From contig NZ_JAJEJV010000004.1 in assembly GCF_021390675.1 (NCBI RefSeq), positions 1,178,001 through 1,242,000 of the forward strand: DNA of 64,000 nucleotides. Direction: 5' to 3'. The stretch is from Dyella sp. 2HG41-7 (lineage in GTDB: Bacteria; Pseudomonadota; Gammaproteobacteria; Xanthomonadales; Rhodanobacteraceae). Under the pieces are notes generated by a model. The model worked only from the letters and a program-made list of their open reading frames with translations, had not been told where the DNA came from and searched no databases. This document shows, piece after piece, positions 18,024 to 27,172 of the stretch (the stretch's first letter is position 1; each line of letters begins with the position of its first letter). Both the position numbers and the translations under genes were made by a program.

Positions 18024-19105
18024 TCCAAATGGATGCGGCGAGCTTCCTCGACGTAGGTGGCCAGATCGCGTTCACTTTCGATGCGTCCGGCTTCGTAGTA
18101 GGCGCGATACCAGGTGGCCGTTTTGTCTAGCGCTCTACCAAGATTCCAGACAGGTCGCCACGCAAGTTGTTGTCGCGCCTTATCGCAATTGAGGCGCAAA
18201 ACCTTTGCTTCATGCGGATGCCATGCTCGATCGGGTTCAGTACGCAATGCAGGCCAGTGCGTACCGAGTTGTGCAACGAGGGCGCCGACGCTGATCTCAT
18301 CGGTAACATCAGGGCCAAAGTTCCATGGGCCCTCGAAGCCGGCATCGCTCCAGAGCAACTGTCCAAGGCGCAAGTAGCCTGAAAGTGGTTCTAACACATG
18401 CTGCCAAGGGCGAATCGCTGCAGGATTTCGAATCATAAGCGCGCTATTTGCGGCGGCGGCGCGAACGAGGTCCGGAACCAGCCGATCTTCGGCCCAATCG
18501 CCACCGCCGATCACGTTGCCGGCTCTTGCCGTAGCGACGCGGACGGGAAATTCTCCAGCGCCTTCCGCCGCGAAAAAGCTCTTGCGGTAGCAGTCCGAGA
18601 CAAGCTCGGCGCATGCCTTGGAGGTGCTATACGGATCGTGTCCACCGAGCGGATCGTTTTCTCGATATCCGTCAGGATTCGCATGGTCGGCGTAGACCTT
18701 GTCGGTGGTCGCATTGACCAGCACGCGCACGGAATCGCAATGGCGAACGGCCTGAAATAGATTGACCAGACCCATCACGTTGGTATCGAACGTAGCGGTG
18801 GGGGCGCGGTAGCTGCGCCGAACCAAAGGTTGCGCGGCAAGATGGAACACAATTTCCGGGTGATGGGCGTCGAACACCCCGGCGAGGCCGTTGGCATCGC
18901 GCAGGTCCACCCGATGGTCGGCGACATCGTTCAAGCCAAGCAGGCGCCAATGCGATGGATCGGTGTCCGGATCCAATGCGAGCCCCGCGACGTGCGCACC
19001 CAGCGCACGCAACCACATCACCAACCATGAGCCCTTGAACCCGGTATGGCCGGTGACTAATACCCGACGCCCGGAATAGGTGCCATCGAATAGGTTCAAG
19101 GCCAT
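18011..19105 (-). CDS. rfbG: CDP-glucose 4,6-dehydratase
   Basis: Extended SDR enzyme of 364 residues that converts CDP-glucose to CDP-4-keto-6-deoxyglucose. It has the NAD-binding [18 protein letters not shown] near the start, the catalytic TTDKVYAD and YSTSKACAE (Tyr/Lys) motifs, and [19 protein letters not shown], a signature of this enzyme. I start at the ATG at 19105, ten bases inside the end of rfbF. A TTG nine bases upstream and another just downstream of a GGAAGG are alternatives. It works with the adjacent cytidylyltransferase. Confidence 0.93.
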   Translation of the reverse strand: MALNLFDGTYSGRRVLVTGHTGFKGSWLVMWLRALGAHVAGLALDPDTDPSHWRLLGLNDVADHRVDLRDANGLAGVFDAHHPEIVFHLAAQPLVRRSYRAPTATFDTNVMGLVNLFQAVRHCDSVRVLVNATTDKVYADHANPDGYRENDPLGGHDPYSTSKACAELVSDCYRKSFFAAEGAGEFPVRVATARAGNVIGGGDWAEDRLVPDLVRAAAANSALMIRNPAAIRPWQHVLEPLSGYLRLGQLLWSDAGFEGPWNFGPDVTDEISVGALVAQLGTHWPALRTEPDRAWHPHEAKVLRLNCDKARQQLAWRPVWNLGRALDKTATWYRAYYEAGRIESERDLATYVEEARRIHLEWAA

Positions 19106-19866
19106 ACCTTCCAAGGCGCCTTGCCCGTTTCCCAGAGTTCTTCCAGCTTAATCTTGTCGCGCAGCGTATCCATTGGCTGCCAGAAGCCGTCGTGGATGTA
19201 GGCGGACAGCTGATGGTCATGGGCGAGCAATTCCAAGGGGTCTCGTTCCCACGTGGTGTCATCGCCAGCGATGTAGTTCAAAACTCCGGGTTCAAGCACG
19301 AAGAAACCGCCATTGATCCATGAGCCGTCGCCCAGTGGTTTTTCGCTGAATCGGGTAATGCGGTTACCGACAAGATCAAGAGCGCCGAATCGTCCCGGTG
19401 GCTGCACGGCGCATACCGTGGCTAGCGTTCCTTGCGAGCGATGGAAAGCGAGTTCGCTTTGAATGTCGATGTCCGATAGACCATCGCCGTAGGTGAAGCA
19501 GAATGTCTCGTCGTCGAGAAATTCGCTCACTCTCTTCAGTCGTCCCCCGGTCTGGGTCAGCTCGCCGGTATCGACCAGTGTGATGCGCCATGGTTCTGCA
19601 TGGCGATGATGCACGTGCATTTGATTTTTTGACAGGTCGAACGTGATGTCGGATGTGTGCAGAAAGTAGTTGGAGAAATACTCCTTGATCATGTACCCCT
19701 TGTAGCCAAGGCAAACAATGAAGTCATTGATGCCATGATGGGAGTACATTTTTAAAATGTGCCACAGCACCGGCTTGCCGCCGATTTCGATCATGGGCTT
19801 GGGGCGGACCGTGGATTCTTCGCTAATCCTCGTGCCCAGACCGCCCGCGAGAATGACAGCTTTCAT
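19096..19866 (-). CDS. rfbF: Glucose-1-phosphate cytidylyltransferase
   Basis: The 256-residue enzyme makes CDP-glucose from CTP and glucose-1-phosphate. It has the nucleotidyltransferase signature [18 protein letters not shown] and the sugar-binding [17 protein letters not shown]. The stretch [20 protein letters not shown] and the C-terminal [14 protein letters not shown] are diagnostic of RfbF rather than of RmlA or GalU. Its ATG overlaps the fcl stop (ATGA). Together with rfbG it commits carbon to a CDP-linked 6-deoxy sugar. Confidence 0.95.
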   Translation of the reverse strand: MKAVILAGGLGTRISEESTVRPKPMIEIGGKPVLWHILKMYSHHGINDFIVCLGYKGYMIKEYFSNYFLHTSDITFDLSKNQMHVHHRHAEPWRITLVDTGELTQTGGRLKRVSEFLDDETFCFTYGDGLSDIDIQSELAFHRSQGTLATVCAVQPPGRFGALDLVGNRITRFSEKPLGDGSWINGGFFVLEPGVLNYIAGDDTTWERDPLELLAHDHQLSAYIHDGFWQPMDTLRDKIKLEELWETGKAPWKVWP

Positions 19867-20846
19867 TTTTCGGCATCCTGCGCAAGGTCTGGGTGCATGT
19901 CACGTTGTGCGTTCAAGACGTTGTCGCGGAAATCGACGTACGTTTTCGTTAGGCCGTCTTCGAGAGCGGTCATGACGGTCGGTCCGAGCAATGCACGCAT
20001 GCGGCTGCAATCCAGCAGTTTGCGTGGCGTTCCATCTGGCTTGCTGTGGTCGAACATGATTTTTCCTTCATATCCGACGACGTTAGAAATCGCATGCGCC
20101 AATGTCGCGATGCTGACTTCAATGCCAGATCCAACATTGACCATTTCTTCGCCGCTGTAATGCTCCATCAGAAGGACCAGCGCCCGGGCGAGATCGTCGA
20201 CATACAGGAATTCACGCAATGGTTTGCCGCTTCCCCAGATATTGATATCGGATGCGTTCGACAGCTTTGACTCATGAAAGCGCCGGATCAATGCTGGGAT
20301 GACATGCGCATTCTCTGGATGATAGTTGTCGCCGGGACCGTAAAGGTTGGTCGGCATGGTCACGATGGCGTCGAAACCATGCTCCCGACGATACGCCTGG
20401 CACATCCGCAGGCCCGCGATTTTCGCGATTGCATAGGGCTCGTTGGTGGACTCCAGTGGCCCGGTCAACAGGTACTCTTCTTTGATGGGCTGAGGGCAGT
20501 CACGCGGATAAATACACGAAGACCCGAGAAAGAGAAGTTTCTTCGCGCGATGTTTCCACGCCGAATGGATGACATTGGTCTGGATAGCTAGATTGTCGCG
20601 GATAAATTCGGCCGGGTAGGTGCTGTTGGCATGGATGCCGCCGACCTTCGCCGCGGCCAGGAAAACATAGTCCGGTCGCTTGGCAGCGAAAAATTCGTCA
20701 ACGGCGGCCTGATTGGAAAGATCCAGTTCGCGGTGTGAGCGCAGGATCAGATTGCGCGCACCCAGAGATGTCAGGTGACGGACGATCGCACCGCCCACCA
20801 GACCGCGATGGCCGGCCACGTAGATTCGGCTTTGTTGCAGGTCCAT
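19863..20846 (-). CDS. fcl: GDP-L-fucose synthase (GDP-4-keto-6-deoxymannose epimerase/reductase)
   Basis: SDR enzyme of 327 residues (WcaG/Fcl) that epimerises and reduces GDP-4-keto-6-deoxy-D-mannose to GDP-L-fucose. It has [18 protein letters not shown], the [18 protein letters not shown] block, catalytic Ser and Tyr/Lys in [12 protein letters not shown] and PYAIAKIAG, and [23 protein letters not shown], all typical of the family. It starts three bases after the gmd stop. So GDP-fucose is very probably one of the sugars supplied to this glycan. Confidence 0.94.
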   Translation of the reverse strand: MDLQQSRIYVAGHRGLVGGAIVRHLTSLGARNLILRSHRELDLSNQAAVDEFFAAKRPDYVFLAAAKVGGIHANSTYPAEFIRDNLAIQTNVIHSAWKHRAKKLLFLGSSCIYPRDCPQPIKEEYLLTGPLESTNEPYAIAKIAGLRMCQAYRREHGFDAIVTMPTNLYGPGDNYHPENAHVIPALIRRFHESKLSNASDINIWGSGKPLREFLYVDDLARALVLLMEHYSGEEMVNVGSGIEVSIATLAHAISNVVGYEGKIMFDHSKPDGTPRKLLDCSRMRALLGPTVMTALEDGLTKTYVDFRDNVLNAQRDMHPDLAQDAEK

Positions 20847-20849
20847 GGC

Positions 20850-21959
20850 TTAGTCCTGTCCCGATGCAGCATGGAAGCCGGCGGTGCGCATAAGCGCGTC
20901 GCGACGGGCCAATGCCAGATCAGAGCGCATCATCTCGGAAACCATCTCGCGGAAACCGATGCGGGGCGACCAGCCGAGGCGCTCGCGCGCTTTGCTGGCA
21001 TCGCCGAGCAGCGTATCGACTTCGGCGGGGCGATAGTAGCGCGGGTCAATCGCCACGATGCGCTGGCCTGGATGAACCGCGGATTCAGCCGGCGCGTCGA
21101 CCACGATGGCCTCTTCTTCGGCATCCTTACCTTGCCAACGGAGCGAGATGCCAACTTCTTTAGCGGCGAGTTCCACGAATTCACGAACCGTGTGCTGGAC
21201 TCCCGTTGCAATGACGAAGTCATCGGCTTTCGGTTGCTGCAACATGAGCCATTGCGCTTCGACGTAATCGCGCGCGTGGCCCCAATCGCGCCGGGCGTCG
21301 AGGTTGCCAAGATGAAGGCATTGCTGGAGCCCTTGGTGGAGACGCGCCAGTCCGCGGGTAATTTTGCGCGTTACAAACGTTTCACCGCGCGAGGGAGATT
21401 CGTGGTTGAAAAGGATGCCGTTGCAGGCATACATCCCATAGGACTCGCGATAGTTGACGGTAATCCAATAGGCGTAGAGCTTGGCTACACCATAGGGCGA
21501 GCGTGGGTGAAAAGGAGTGGTTTCCCGTTGTGGACTCTCTTGCACTAAGCCATACAGCTCCGAAGTCGAAGCTTGGTAGAAGCGGGTCTTGTCCTCAAGC
21601 CCGAGGATGCGAATAGCTTCCAGAAGGCGAAGAGATCCAAGAGCATCGGCATTTGCGGTGTACTCGGCCGTCTCGAACGACACTTGCACGTGGCTTTGCG
21701 CGCCGAGGTTGTAGATCTCGTCAGGTTGGACCTGCTGAACGATGCGGATCAGGTTGGTGGCATCGGTGAGGTCGCCGTAATGCAAAAAGAATCGGCGCTC
21801 CGGATCGTGCGGATCCTGATAGAGATGGTCGATGCGATCTGTGTTGAAGGACGAAGCACGGCGCTTGATGCCGTGCACCTCGTAGCCTTTTGCCAAGAGG
21901 AATTCGGCCAAGTAGGACCCGTCTTGGCCGGTGACGCCTGAAATCAGTGCACGCTTCAT
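20850..21959 (-). CDS. gmd: GDP-mannose 4,6-dehydratase
   Basis: The 369-residue enzyme converts GDP-mannose to GDP-4-keto-6-deoxymannose. It has the [17 protein letters not shown] nucleotide-binding motif, [17 protein letters not shown], the catalytic STSELYG and [10 protein letters not shown] pair, and the [20 protein letters not shown] loop, all canonical for Gmd. It lies 17 bases after the GT-C gene and three bases before fcl, so the GT-C proteins and the sugar genes probably share a transcript. A shorter paralogue lies at 9086. Confidence 0.95.
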   Translation of the reverse strand: MKRALISGVTGQDGSYLAEFLLAKGYEVHGIKRRASSFNTDRIDHLYQDPHDPERRFFLHYGDLTDATNLIRIVQQVQPDEIYNLGAQSHVQVSFETAEYTANADALGSLRLLEAIRILGLEDKTRFYQASTSELYGLVQESPQRETTPFHPRSPYGVAKLYAYWITVNYRESYGMYACNGILFNHESPSRGETFVTRKITRGLARLHQGLQQCLHLGNLDARRDWGHARDYVEAQWLMLQQPKADDFVIATGVQHTVREFVELAAKEVGISLRWQGKDAEEEAIVVDAPAESAVHPGQRIVAIDPRYYRPAEVDTLLGDASKARERLGWSPRIGFREMVSEMMRSDLALARRDALMRTAGFHAASGQD

Positions 21960-21976
21960 CGAGGAATTCTTTTGCC

Positions 21977-24070
21977 TTAGTGCAAGTCTAGGCGGTTGCT
22001 GAGCTCGTCCAATTGACCATCCAGCCTGCCGCCCGTATTGAACAAGCGTAGCCGATCCAGTGCCTTAATCGCCTCTTGACGTTGCCCCTGCGCCGTAAGC
22101 ATGCGGATCATTGTGACCTGGTACGCGGGTTCACTGGGGGCCCCTTGAACGGCTGCTTCGATCATTTGTAAGCCCAGCGCATGGTCGTCAAGCACGTTCC
22201 ACGCGTAGTCGCTGTATGTGGCTTCAAGGCGCGGGGTGGGGTGGGCTAGAGCAGTCTCGAAGGCCTTTACCATGCGGTCGCTAGGGAGGGAGCAGGCACC
22301 TTCCCTAGCGCATTCGACGAGTGCAACGAGCGAGCTTTCGTCCTGTACGCCCGGTGGTCTTGCCCCGAGCTTGGCAATCAGGCTGTCCCACCACTGGGCC
22401 TTGAGGGGCAGACCCATGCGCGAATTCATGAATATCAGCGCCTGCTGCGGAAGGATCGAAGACTGCGGTAGTGCAGCCGCCCGTTCCAGTGGCGCATAGG
22501 CCAGCTGCGTATAAGGCGAAGCGGGATCGTAGTGCGAGTAAATGATATAGGTACGACCCAACTCGTACTGAGCACGTGGGGAATCGGGGGCGCGCGATGC
22601 CAATTCTTGAGCGAGGCGCAGGGGATCCCCCCAAGCATACGCGGTGTTTGCTGTCGATGCGGCCCACCAAAACACCAAGCAAGCGAGCAAAGCCCGGAGT
22701 AACCAGGTTGGTAAGGGCGTTGCTGATTTGTGTGCCGATGCACGCATTTCAGTAGGCATGGCAGCGAGCAGGGGAACAACGGCCAGCAGCAGTCCGAAGC
22801 TGGCGAAATAGTTTCGATGCTCGTAAACCAGTTCCAGCGGCAGGATAGTGCCGGTCAGCAAGTGGCATCCCAGATACAAGGCGATGCCAAGGGCGAGCAG
22901 TGGTTGTTTGCGGCGCAGCGTGAACATGAGTGCGACCAGGACAGCTAGGCAGAGGATGCCTGCTAGGGTGGTCCACGGCGACAGCAAACCGGTCGAAGCC
23001 ATGAACTCGTCGTGATAGAACGACAAGTTATGCGGCAGAGGGAACAATGTCCAAACGAGATAGTCGCAGAGAATGCGTGCTTCGCTCAGCAATCGAGTGC
23101 CTGGGTTGAAGCTGTGCGTGGCCCATCCGGCAGGGCTGAGCACTCTGGGTAGCAGCCATATCGAGCCGACGATGAGCGGCAGCAGGAGCATGAACACAAA
23201 GAGGGCGGCAATGCGCCGATCGGTCTTGGCTCTGTTCGTAAGCGACGTTTTCAGGCGGAAAACAATCCATTCGATCAGGAACGCATACAGCGGCAACATC
23301 ACCGCTGTCTCCTTGAACATCAATCCCATTGATGTGCACAGAATCAAGCTTGCGCAGCACAGCCACAATCCGCCCAGTGCTGGGTCTTTGCGGCTGGCAG
23401 AAGTCTGCGCGGCTTCGGTCGAGCGTGATTCGTGCTCTTGTGTACTTACACTTTCGGAAAAATGACTTTCCGTAGCACCAATGTGTAGCATGCGCCTCCG
23501 GCCCGTCATGTAGCAGAGCAGGCCCAAAAGAACGAACACGTTCGCCAAACTCTCTTCGCGCTGTACGACGTACAGCACTGAGGTCAAGTTGATCGGCAAT
23601 AGCATCCAACCGGCTGCAATGAGCACGGCAAGCCATCCCTCACGCGCGAGTTGCCAGTCTTTGCCAGCTTGCACAGCCCGAGCTGTACTTGTTGGGTGGG
23701 AGCGATCGGGGAGGTCAATGGCTTGTATTAACGCTCGCGCCAGCAGGAAAACCAGAACTCCGTTCAACAGGTGTGTGACGAGGTTGAATAACTTCCAGGT
23801 CCAGGGATCTAGTCCACCTATTAGGTAGTTCACTGCGAAACTCAGCGAAGCGAGCGGTCGCTTGAATTCGCTTGCGGGCGAGGAAAGCGCGGCGCGCCAT
23901 ATTGCGGGCACGCTTATCTCGTGCGGCTGCACCCCCGAGTTGTCGACGATATTGGGATAGTCGTCGAACAACCAGCCGCCAGAAAGACCTGGCCAGTAGA
24001 CCGTCGCCGTGATCAGCAGCGCAAAGAGAAGCAGCCAGCATGTCGTGCACAATTTACGGAGGATGATCAT
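21977..24070 (-). CDS. GT-C membrane glycosyltransferase-like protein with helical C-terminal domain (TMTC-like)
   Basis: Integral membrane protein of 697 residues with about ten hydrophobic segments. It has the GT-C first-loop acidic pair [13 protein letters not shown] near residue 35, the [20 protein letters not shown] block, [10 protein letters not shown] and the late [10 protein letters not shown] motif, all seen in TMTC/PMT-like proteins, followed by a TPR-like helical C-terminal domain (about 480-697). Such enzymes use lipid-phosphate sugars to glycosylate proteins outside the cytoplasm. I start at the ATG at 24070; a TTG 15 bases upstream is possible. It is paralogous to the next gene upstream and lies between pilins and sugar genes, so pilin glycosylation is inferred. 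A polysaccharide-modifying role remains possible. Confidence 0.7.
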   Translation of the reverse strand: MIILRKLCTTCWLLLFALLITATVYWPGLSGGWLFDDYPNIVDNSGVQPHEISVPAIWRAALSSPASEFKRPLASLSFAVNYLIGGLDPWTWKLFNLVTHLLNGVLVFLLARALIQAIDLPDRSHPTSTARAVQAGKDWQLAREGWLAVLIAAGWMLLPINLTSVLYVVQREESLANVFVLLGLLCYMTGRRRMLHIGATESHFSESVSTQEHESRSTEAAQTSASRKDPALGGLWLCCASLILCTSMGLMFKETAVMLPLYAFLIEWIVFRLKTSLTNRAKTDRRIAALFVFMLLLPLIVGSIWLLPRVLSPAGWATHSFNPGTRLLSEARILCDYLVWTLFPLPHNLSFYHDEFMASTGLLSPWTTLAGILCLAVLVALMFTLRRKQPLLALGIALYLGCHLLTGTILPLELVYEHRNYFASFGLLLAVVPLLAAMPTEMRASAHKSATPLPTWLLRALLACLVFWWAASTANTAYAWGDPLRLAQELASRAPDSPRAQYELGRTYIIYSHYDPASPYTQLAYAPLERAAALPQSSILPQQALIFMNSRMGLPLKAQWWDSLIAKLGARPPGVQDESSLVALVECAREGACSLPSDRMVKAFETALAHPTPRLEATYSDYAWNVLDDHALGLQMIEAAVQGAPSEPAYQVTMIRMLTAQGQRQEAIKALDRLRLFNTGGRLDGQLDELSNRLDLH

Positions 24071-24127
24071 GTCGTCCAGGCGCAAAGGGAGAGCTGCTAT
24101 TCTGCCGCACGACGCCGTGTGATGCGG

Positions 24128-26062
24128 TTATTGAGCTTTGTTAGTCCCGGACGATGGCGTTTCGCGCATTTTTTCGATTTCGGCGATGTCGGCCGTATTG
24201 ATCGCTCGATCATCCACTAGCAAGTGCCGTAAAAACGGTAGATGGCTGTAGTCCGCTCGGCGCAGCGTTTCCATCGCTTGGCCGTACAATCCTGCGCTCG
24301 CCAAGTACTTGGCCTGCAGGCGTGGAATTTCAGCATCGGGGTCGTTACGAAAGGTCTCGTCTAGTTCCTGGATGGTCATACCCAATTGGCCATGCGCCAC
24401 CGCCCAGAAATGTTTTTGGTAATGCAGAAATCCAGCGGCCAGGCCATCATTTCGATAAGCTGGGTTGTCTAGCAAGATGTTGGCGCTTTGCAGCCATGCC
24501 TGATCGTCAAATGCCGGACAATGCCCGCCGGATGCAAGCTCGCGCAATGTCGACACATTTTCAAAACCGCTGCGATCGAATGGCGCCACGCGTAGGACGT
24601 CGTCCATTCGTTGCACGTCCGCGGTCGTCAGCTGACCTTCCATGCACAGCAAATAGACACGATTTTCCGCAAGACCCGCGTTGTTTTGATGGCGAGCGTC
24701 GATGGTTTCGATCACCTGTAGGGACTGGCTTACCATGCCGTGCTGCAACAGTTGCTGGGCCAGAAACGTTTGGGCGCGGATCGAGTCCGGCTGACTATGC
24801 GCCCACGTGGCAGCAAGACGGTCCGCGGAGGCATAGACACTGGCACTGAGGGCTGTCGTGAAACAGCAGGCCAGCAGCCACAAGCCGTAAACAAGTAGGA
24901 GAACGCGCCTGCGTTGTGGAACTTGCCGTGCAATCCCGATGGCGATCGCCGCCATGACACCCACCAACGGCATGTAATTGCGATGCTCGAAATACAACTC
25001 CAGCATCGTCGTGGAGCTTTCGAGCAACTGACCGCCGAGGTACCAGAGAATGGCCATTGACAGCAACGGCCAACGACGCATGCCACCCAGGCTCACCATC
25101 AGCGCGGCCAAAAGAGCGAGCAGGGACGGAGCTGTGGTCCACGGGCTGAACACATTCTGCGATACGGCAAAACTATCGTGGTATAGACCGTAAAGCCCGA
25201 ATTGAGGCAGAAACGTTTTGCCGAGATAGCTGACTAGTGCACGCGGCTCGGTCAATAGACGCTCACCAAGGGTGAAATCACGGAATCCGTGAACACCCCA
25301 CTGTTCAGGTATCTGCCACAGCAAGTAGCCGATCACGAACAACACTGGCGGCCAGATAAGCAAGCGGCGTAGCCATAAAAGCTTGCGGGGCAGTCGATGC
25401 ACGGCTTGGCGCAACACCGTGGCATCGAGCACCAAGGCATACAGCGGCAACAGGATTCCATTCTCCTTGCTGAGAAAGGCCAGCCCCATGCATGCGCCAA
25501 GACCAAACATCAACCATGCGCCGCGGCGCCACAGTGGCTCGCTTGTCGCCAACAGGGCGCGCAGATAGGCCAGCAGACCAAGCAGCACAAAGAACGCCAT
25601 CAGAAGAGTCATGCGTTGCACGACGAGCACAACGCCCGATATCTGGATCGGGTCGAGCAACCATGCCGCCGTTGCGAGACAGGCGGCCAGCCAGGCACGC
25701 TTGTCTTCGGCATGGTCCGCTAGGTAGTTGCGCGCGAGGCGCAGCACAAGCAGAAACACCAGCACGCCATTGAGCAAATGCAGGCCGACATTCACCAAGC
25801 GGAACGGCATCGGATGATCGGGCCATGCCGACTTCTGCAGCAAGAAACTAAGCATGGCCAATGGTCGGCCAGGGAAGCTACGGGGCTGAGACAGGTAGAG
25901 GCCCAAGTCGCGCCAGCTCGAAACATGATCGATGCTGGTCAATGCTGCGAGATTGGGAAAATCATCGAATAGAAATGGACCGTGCAGAGCAGGCCAATAA
26001 AGTGCGGTACAAACAATTAGCAGCAGAACCAGGAAAAACAAGGCACGTTGTTGCAGCGGCAT
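24128..26062 (-). CDS. GT-C membrane glycosyltransferase-like protein (TMTC-like), paralogue
   Basis: Membrane protein of 644 residues with the same plan as its neighbour: GPFLFDDFPNLAAL near residue 33, SFPGRPLAMLSFLLQ, QRMTLLMAFFVLLGLLAY, the LYFEHRNYMPLVGV motif and a helical C-terminal domain from about 430 on. It begins 74 bases after the second pilin gene with no strong terminator between, so co-transcription is likely. TfpW, a GT-C enzyme encoded beside pilA in some Pseudomonas strains, glycosylates pilin, which is a precedent for the context. Two such proteins beside two pilins suggests one enzyme per pilin or two successive sugar additions (inference). Confidence 0.7.
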   Translation of the reverse strand: MPLQQRALFFLVLLLIVCTALYWPALHGPFLFDDFPNLAALTSIDHVSSWRDLGLYLSQPRSFPGRPLAMLSFLLQKSAWPDHPMPFRLVNVGLHLLNGVLVFLLVLRLARNYLADHAEDKRAWLAACLATAAWLLDPIQISGVVLVVQRMTLLMAFFVLLGLLAYLRALLATSEPLWRRGAWLMFGLGACMGLAFLSKENGILLPLYALVLDATVLRQAVHRLPRKLLWLRRLLIWPPVLFVIGYLLWQIPEQWGVHGFRDFTLGERLLTEPRALVSYLGKTFLPQFGLYGLYHDSFAVSQNVFSPWTTAPSLLALLAALMVSLGGMRRWPLLSMAILWYLGGQLLESSTTMLELYFEHRNYMPLVGVMAAIAIGIARQVPQRRRVLLLVYGLWLLACCFTTALSASVYASADRLAATWAHSQPDSIRAQTFLAQQLLQHGMVSQSLQVIETIDARHQNNAGLAENRVYLLCMEGQLTTADVQRMDDVLRVAPFDRSGFENVSTLRELASGGHCPAFDDQAWLQSANILLDNPAYRNDGLAAGFLHYQKHFWAVAHGQLGMTIQELDETFRNDPDAEIPRLQAKYLASAGLYGQAMETLRRADYSHLPFLRHLLVDDRAINTADIAEIEKMRETPSSGTNKAQ

Positions 26063-26136
26063 GATGGGCCTTAGTGGCGTGGACTAGGTGGCCGATGCCG
26101 CAGCTACGGCGATGATCAAAGTCGATGATTAAACGT

Positions 26137-26571
26137 TCATTGGCAGGTCGTCGGCAGATAGACTATGTCCGCGTTGCTCGTGCACTGCCAGTTGGTTGTG
26201 CCGTTGTTGACGCTCATACTGAGTGTGACTGTTTTGCCTTGCAAACGAGGCGAGACGCTGGCATTGCGCATGGTGGCGGTCACCGCGCAGCCTCCGGCTG
26301 CGATCGGCGCCACGTTCACCTGCGCAACGTATCTGCCGCTGTAGCTTGTTGCCGCGCTGAGTCCGTTGCTGCCGGCTGTGGGGCAGACGCCAGCCTGGTT
26401 GTAGTAGTCGGCCACATCGGTCTTCAGGCCATCGGCTAAAGTAACGGCTTCACTCAATTGTGCCTTGCCGGTGGCGTTTTGATAAATAGCGATGGCGATG
26501 GCAGCAAGAATTGCCATGATTGCCACCACAATCATCAGTTCGATCAGCGTGAATCCTTTTTGGATCTTCAT
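26137..26571 (-). CDS. pilA: Type IV pilin (second copy)
   Basis: Type IVa prepilin of 144 residues. A six-residue leader MKIQKG precedes the mature FTLIELMIVVAIMAIL, with Glu at +5, followed by the hydrophobic helix needed for assembly. Four cysteines lie in the globular domain; the last two, about 14 residues apart near the end, look like the disulfide loop. I use the ATG at 26571, because earlier codons would give an atypical leader. A consensus sigma-54 promoter lies about 40 bases upstream. The GT-C genes follow on the same strand. Compared with the other pilin the helix has IAIAIYQN in place of IAIPQYQN. Confidence 0.92.
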   Translation of the reverse strand: MKIQKGFTLIELMIVVAIMAILAAIAIAIYQNATGKAQLSEAVTLADGLKTDVADYYNQAGVCPTAGSNGLSAATSYSGRYVAQVNVAPIAAGGCAVTATMRNASVSPRLQGKTVTLSMSVNNGTTNWQCTSNADIVYLPTTCQ

Positions 26572-26609
26572 GGTTTGCAGAAACCCCCCGTTTCTATGTA
26601 TCAAAGCAG

Positions 26610-26625
26610 AGCAACCGGCGTGCCA
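26610..26625 (-). promoter_or_regulatory. Sigma-54 promoter of the second pilin gene
   Basis: Read on the minus strand the bases are TGGCACGCCGGTTGCT, an exact match to the -24/-12 consensus TGGCACG-N4-TTGCW. Transcription would start near 26599, about 28 bases before the pilin ATG. Type IV pilin genes in pseudomonads and xanthomonads are known to be driven by RpoN with PilR, which agrees. It may also drive the GT-C and sugar genes downstream. Confidence 0.85.
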
Positions 26626-26654
26626 TGAAGCCGTTCAAAACAGACTTAGGTACT

Positions 26655-26684
26655 AAAAGAAAGGGCTCCATGAATTTGGAGCCC
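26655..26684 (-). terminator. Intrinsic terminator after the first pilin gene
   Basis: An 8-bp stem (26663-26670 with 26677-26684) and six-base loop is followed on the minus strand by TTTCTTTT (26662-26655). It lies 48 bases after the stop of the upstream pilin, which isolates that highly expressed gene from the second pilin. The second pilin then starts from its own sigma-54 promoter 30 bases further on. Confidence 0.82.
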
Positions 26685-26731
26685 CTTCGGATTAAAACAA
26701 TTGCACAGAGGCAGTTACTGAGTGCTACCTA

Positions 26732-27172
26732 TTAGTTACAAGCAGCAGGCTTGTACTTCTGATCAAGCGCTGCGTCTGCGCAAACCCACGAGAAGGTGCC
26801 GCCGTTGTTCGTGCCAGTGAAAGTTACGCTCTGACCTACCAGCGGTGAAGACACCGAACCCGAAGGCTTGAAGGTCATCGTGATCACGCACGGACCGCCA
26901 CCACCGGAGGTGGTTGCGGTAGCAACGTACTTGCCGAAGTAGCTGGTGTCCAGCGAAATGCCGCCCTGGCCATTATTCGGGCACTGACCGGTCTGGTTGT
27001 AGTACTCCACGATCGGCGTTTTCAGGCCGTCAGCGATGGTTTGAGTTTCCGAAAACTGAGCCTTGGTGATGTAGTTCTGATACTGCGGAATAGCGATCGC
27101 AGCCAGGATCGCGATGATCGCAACCACGATCATCAGTTCGATCAGGGTAAAACCTTTTTGCATGGTCTTCAT
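26732..27172 (-). CDS. pilA: Type IV pilin (first copy, probable major pilin)
   Basis: Type IVa prepilin of 146 residues. The leader MKTMQKG precedes FTLIELMIVVAIIAIL, with Glu at +5, then the canonical AIAIPQYQNYITKAQFSE helix. Cysteines at GQCPNN, GGPCVI, SWVC and AACN include a C-terminal pair for the disulfide loop. The globular domain is rich in Gly, Ser and Thr, so O-glycosylation sites are available. The ATG at 27172 has AAGGA eight bases upstream; a second ATG three codons in is less likely. A monocistronic unit is expected: sigma-54 promoter above, intrinsic terminator below. Confidence 0.94.
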   Translation of the reverse strand: MKTMQKGFTLIELMIVVAIIAILAAIAIPQYQNYITKAQFSETQTIADGLKTPIVEYYNQTGQCPNNGQGGISLDTSYFGKYVATATTSGGGGPCVITMTFKPSGSVSSPLVGQSVTFTGTNNGGTFSWVCADAALDQKYKPAACN

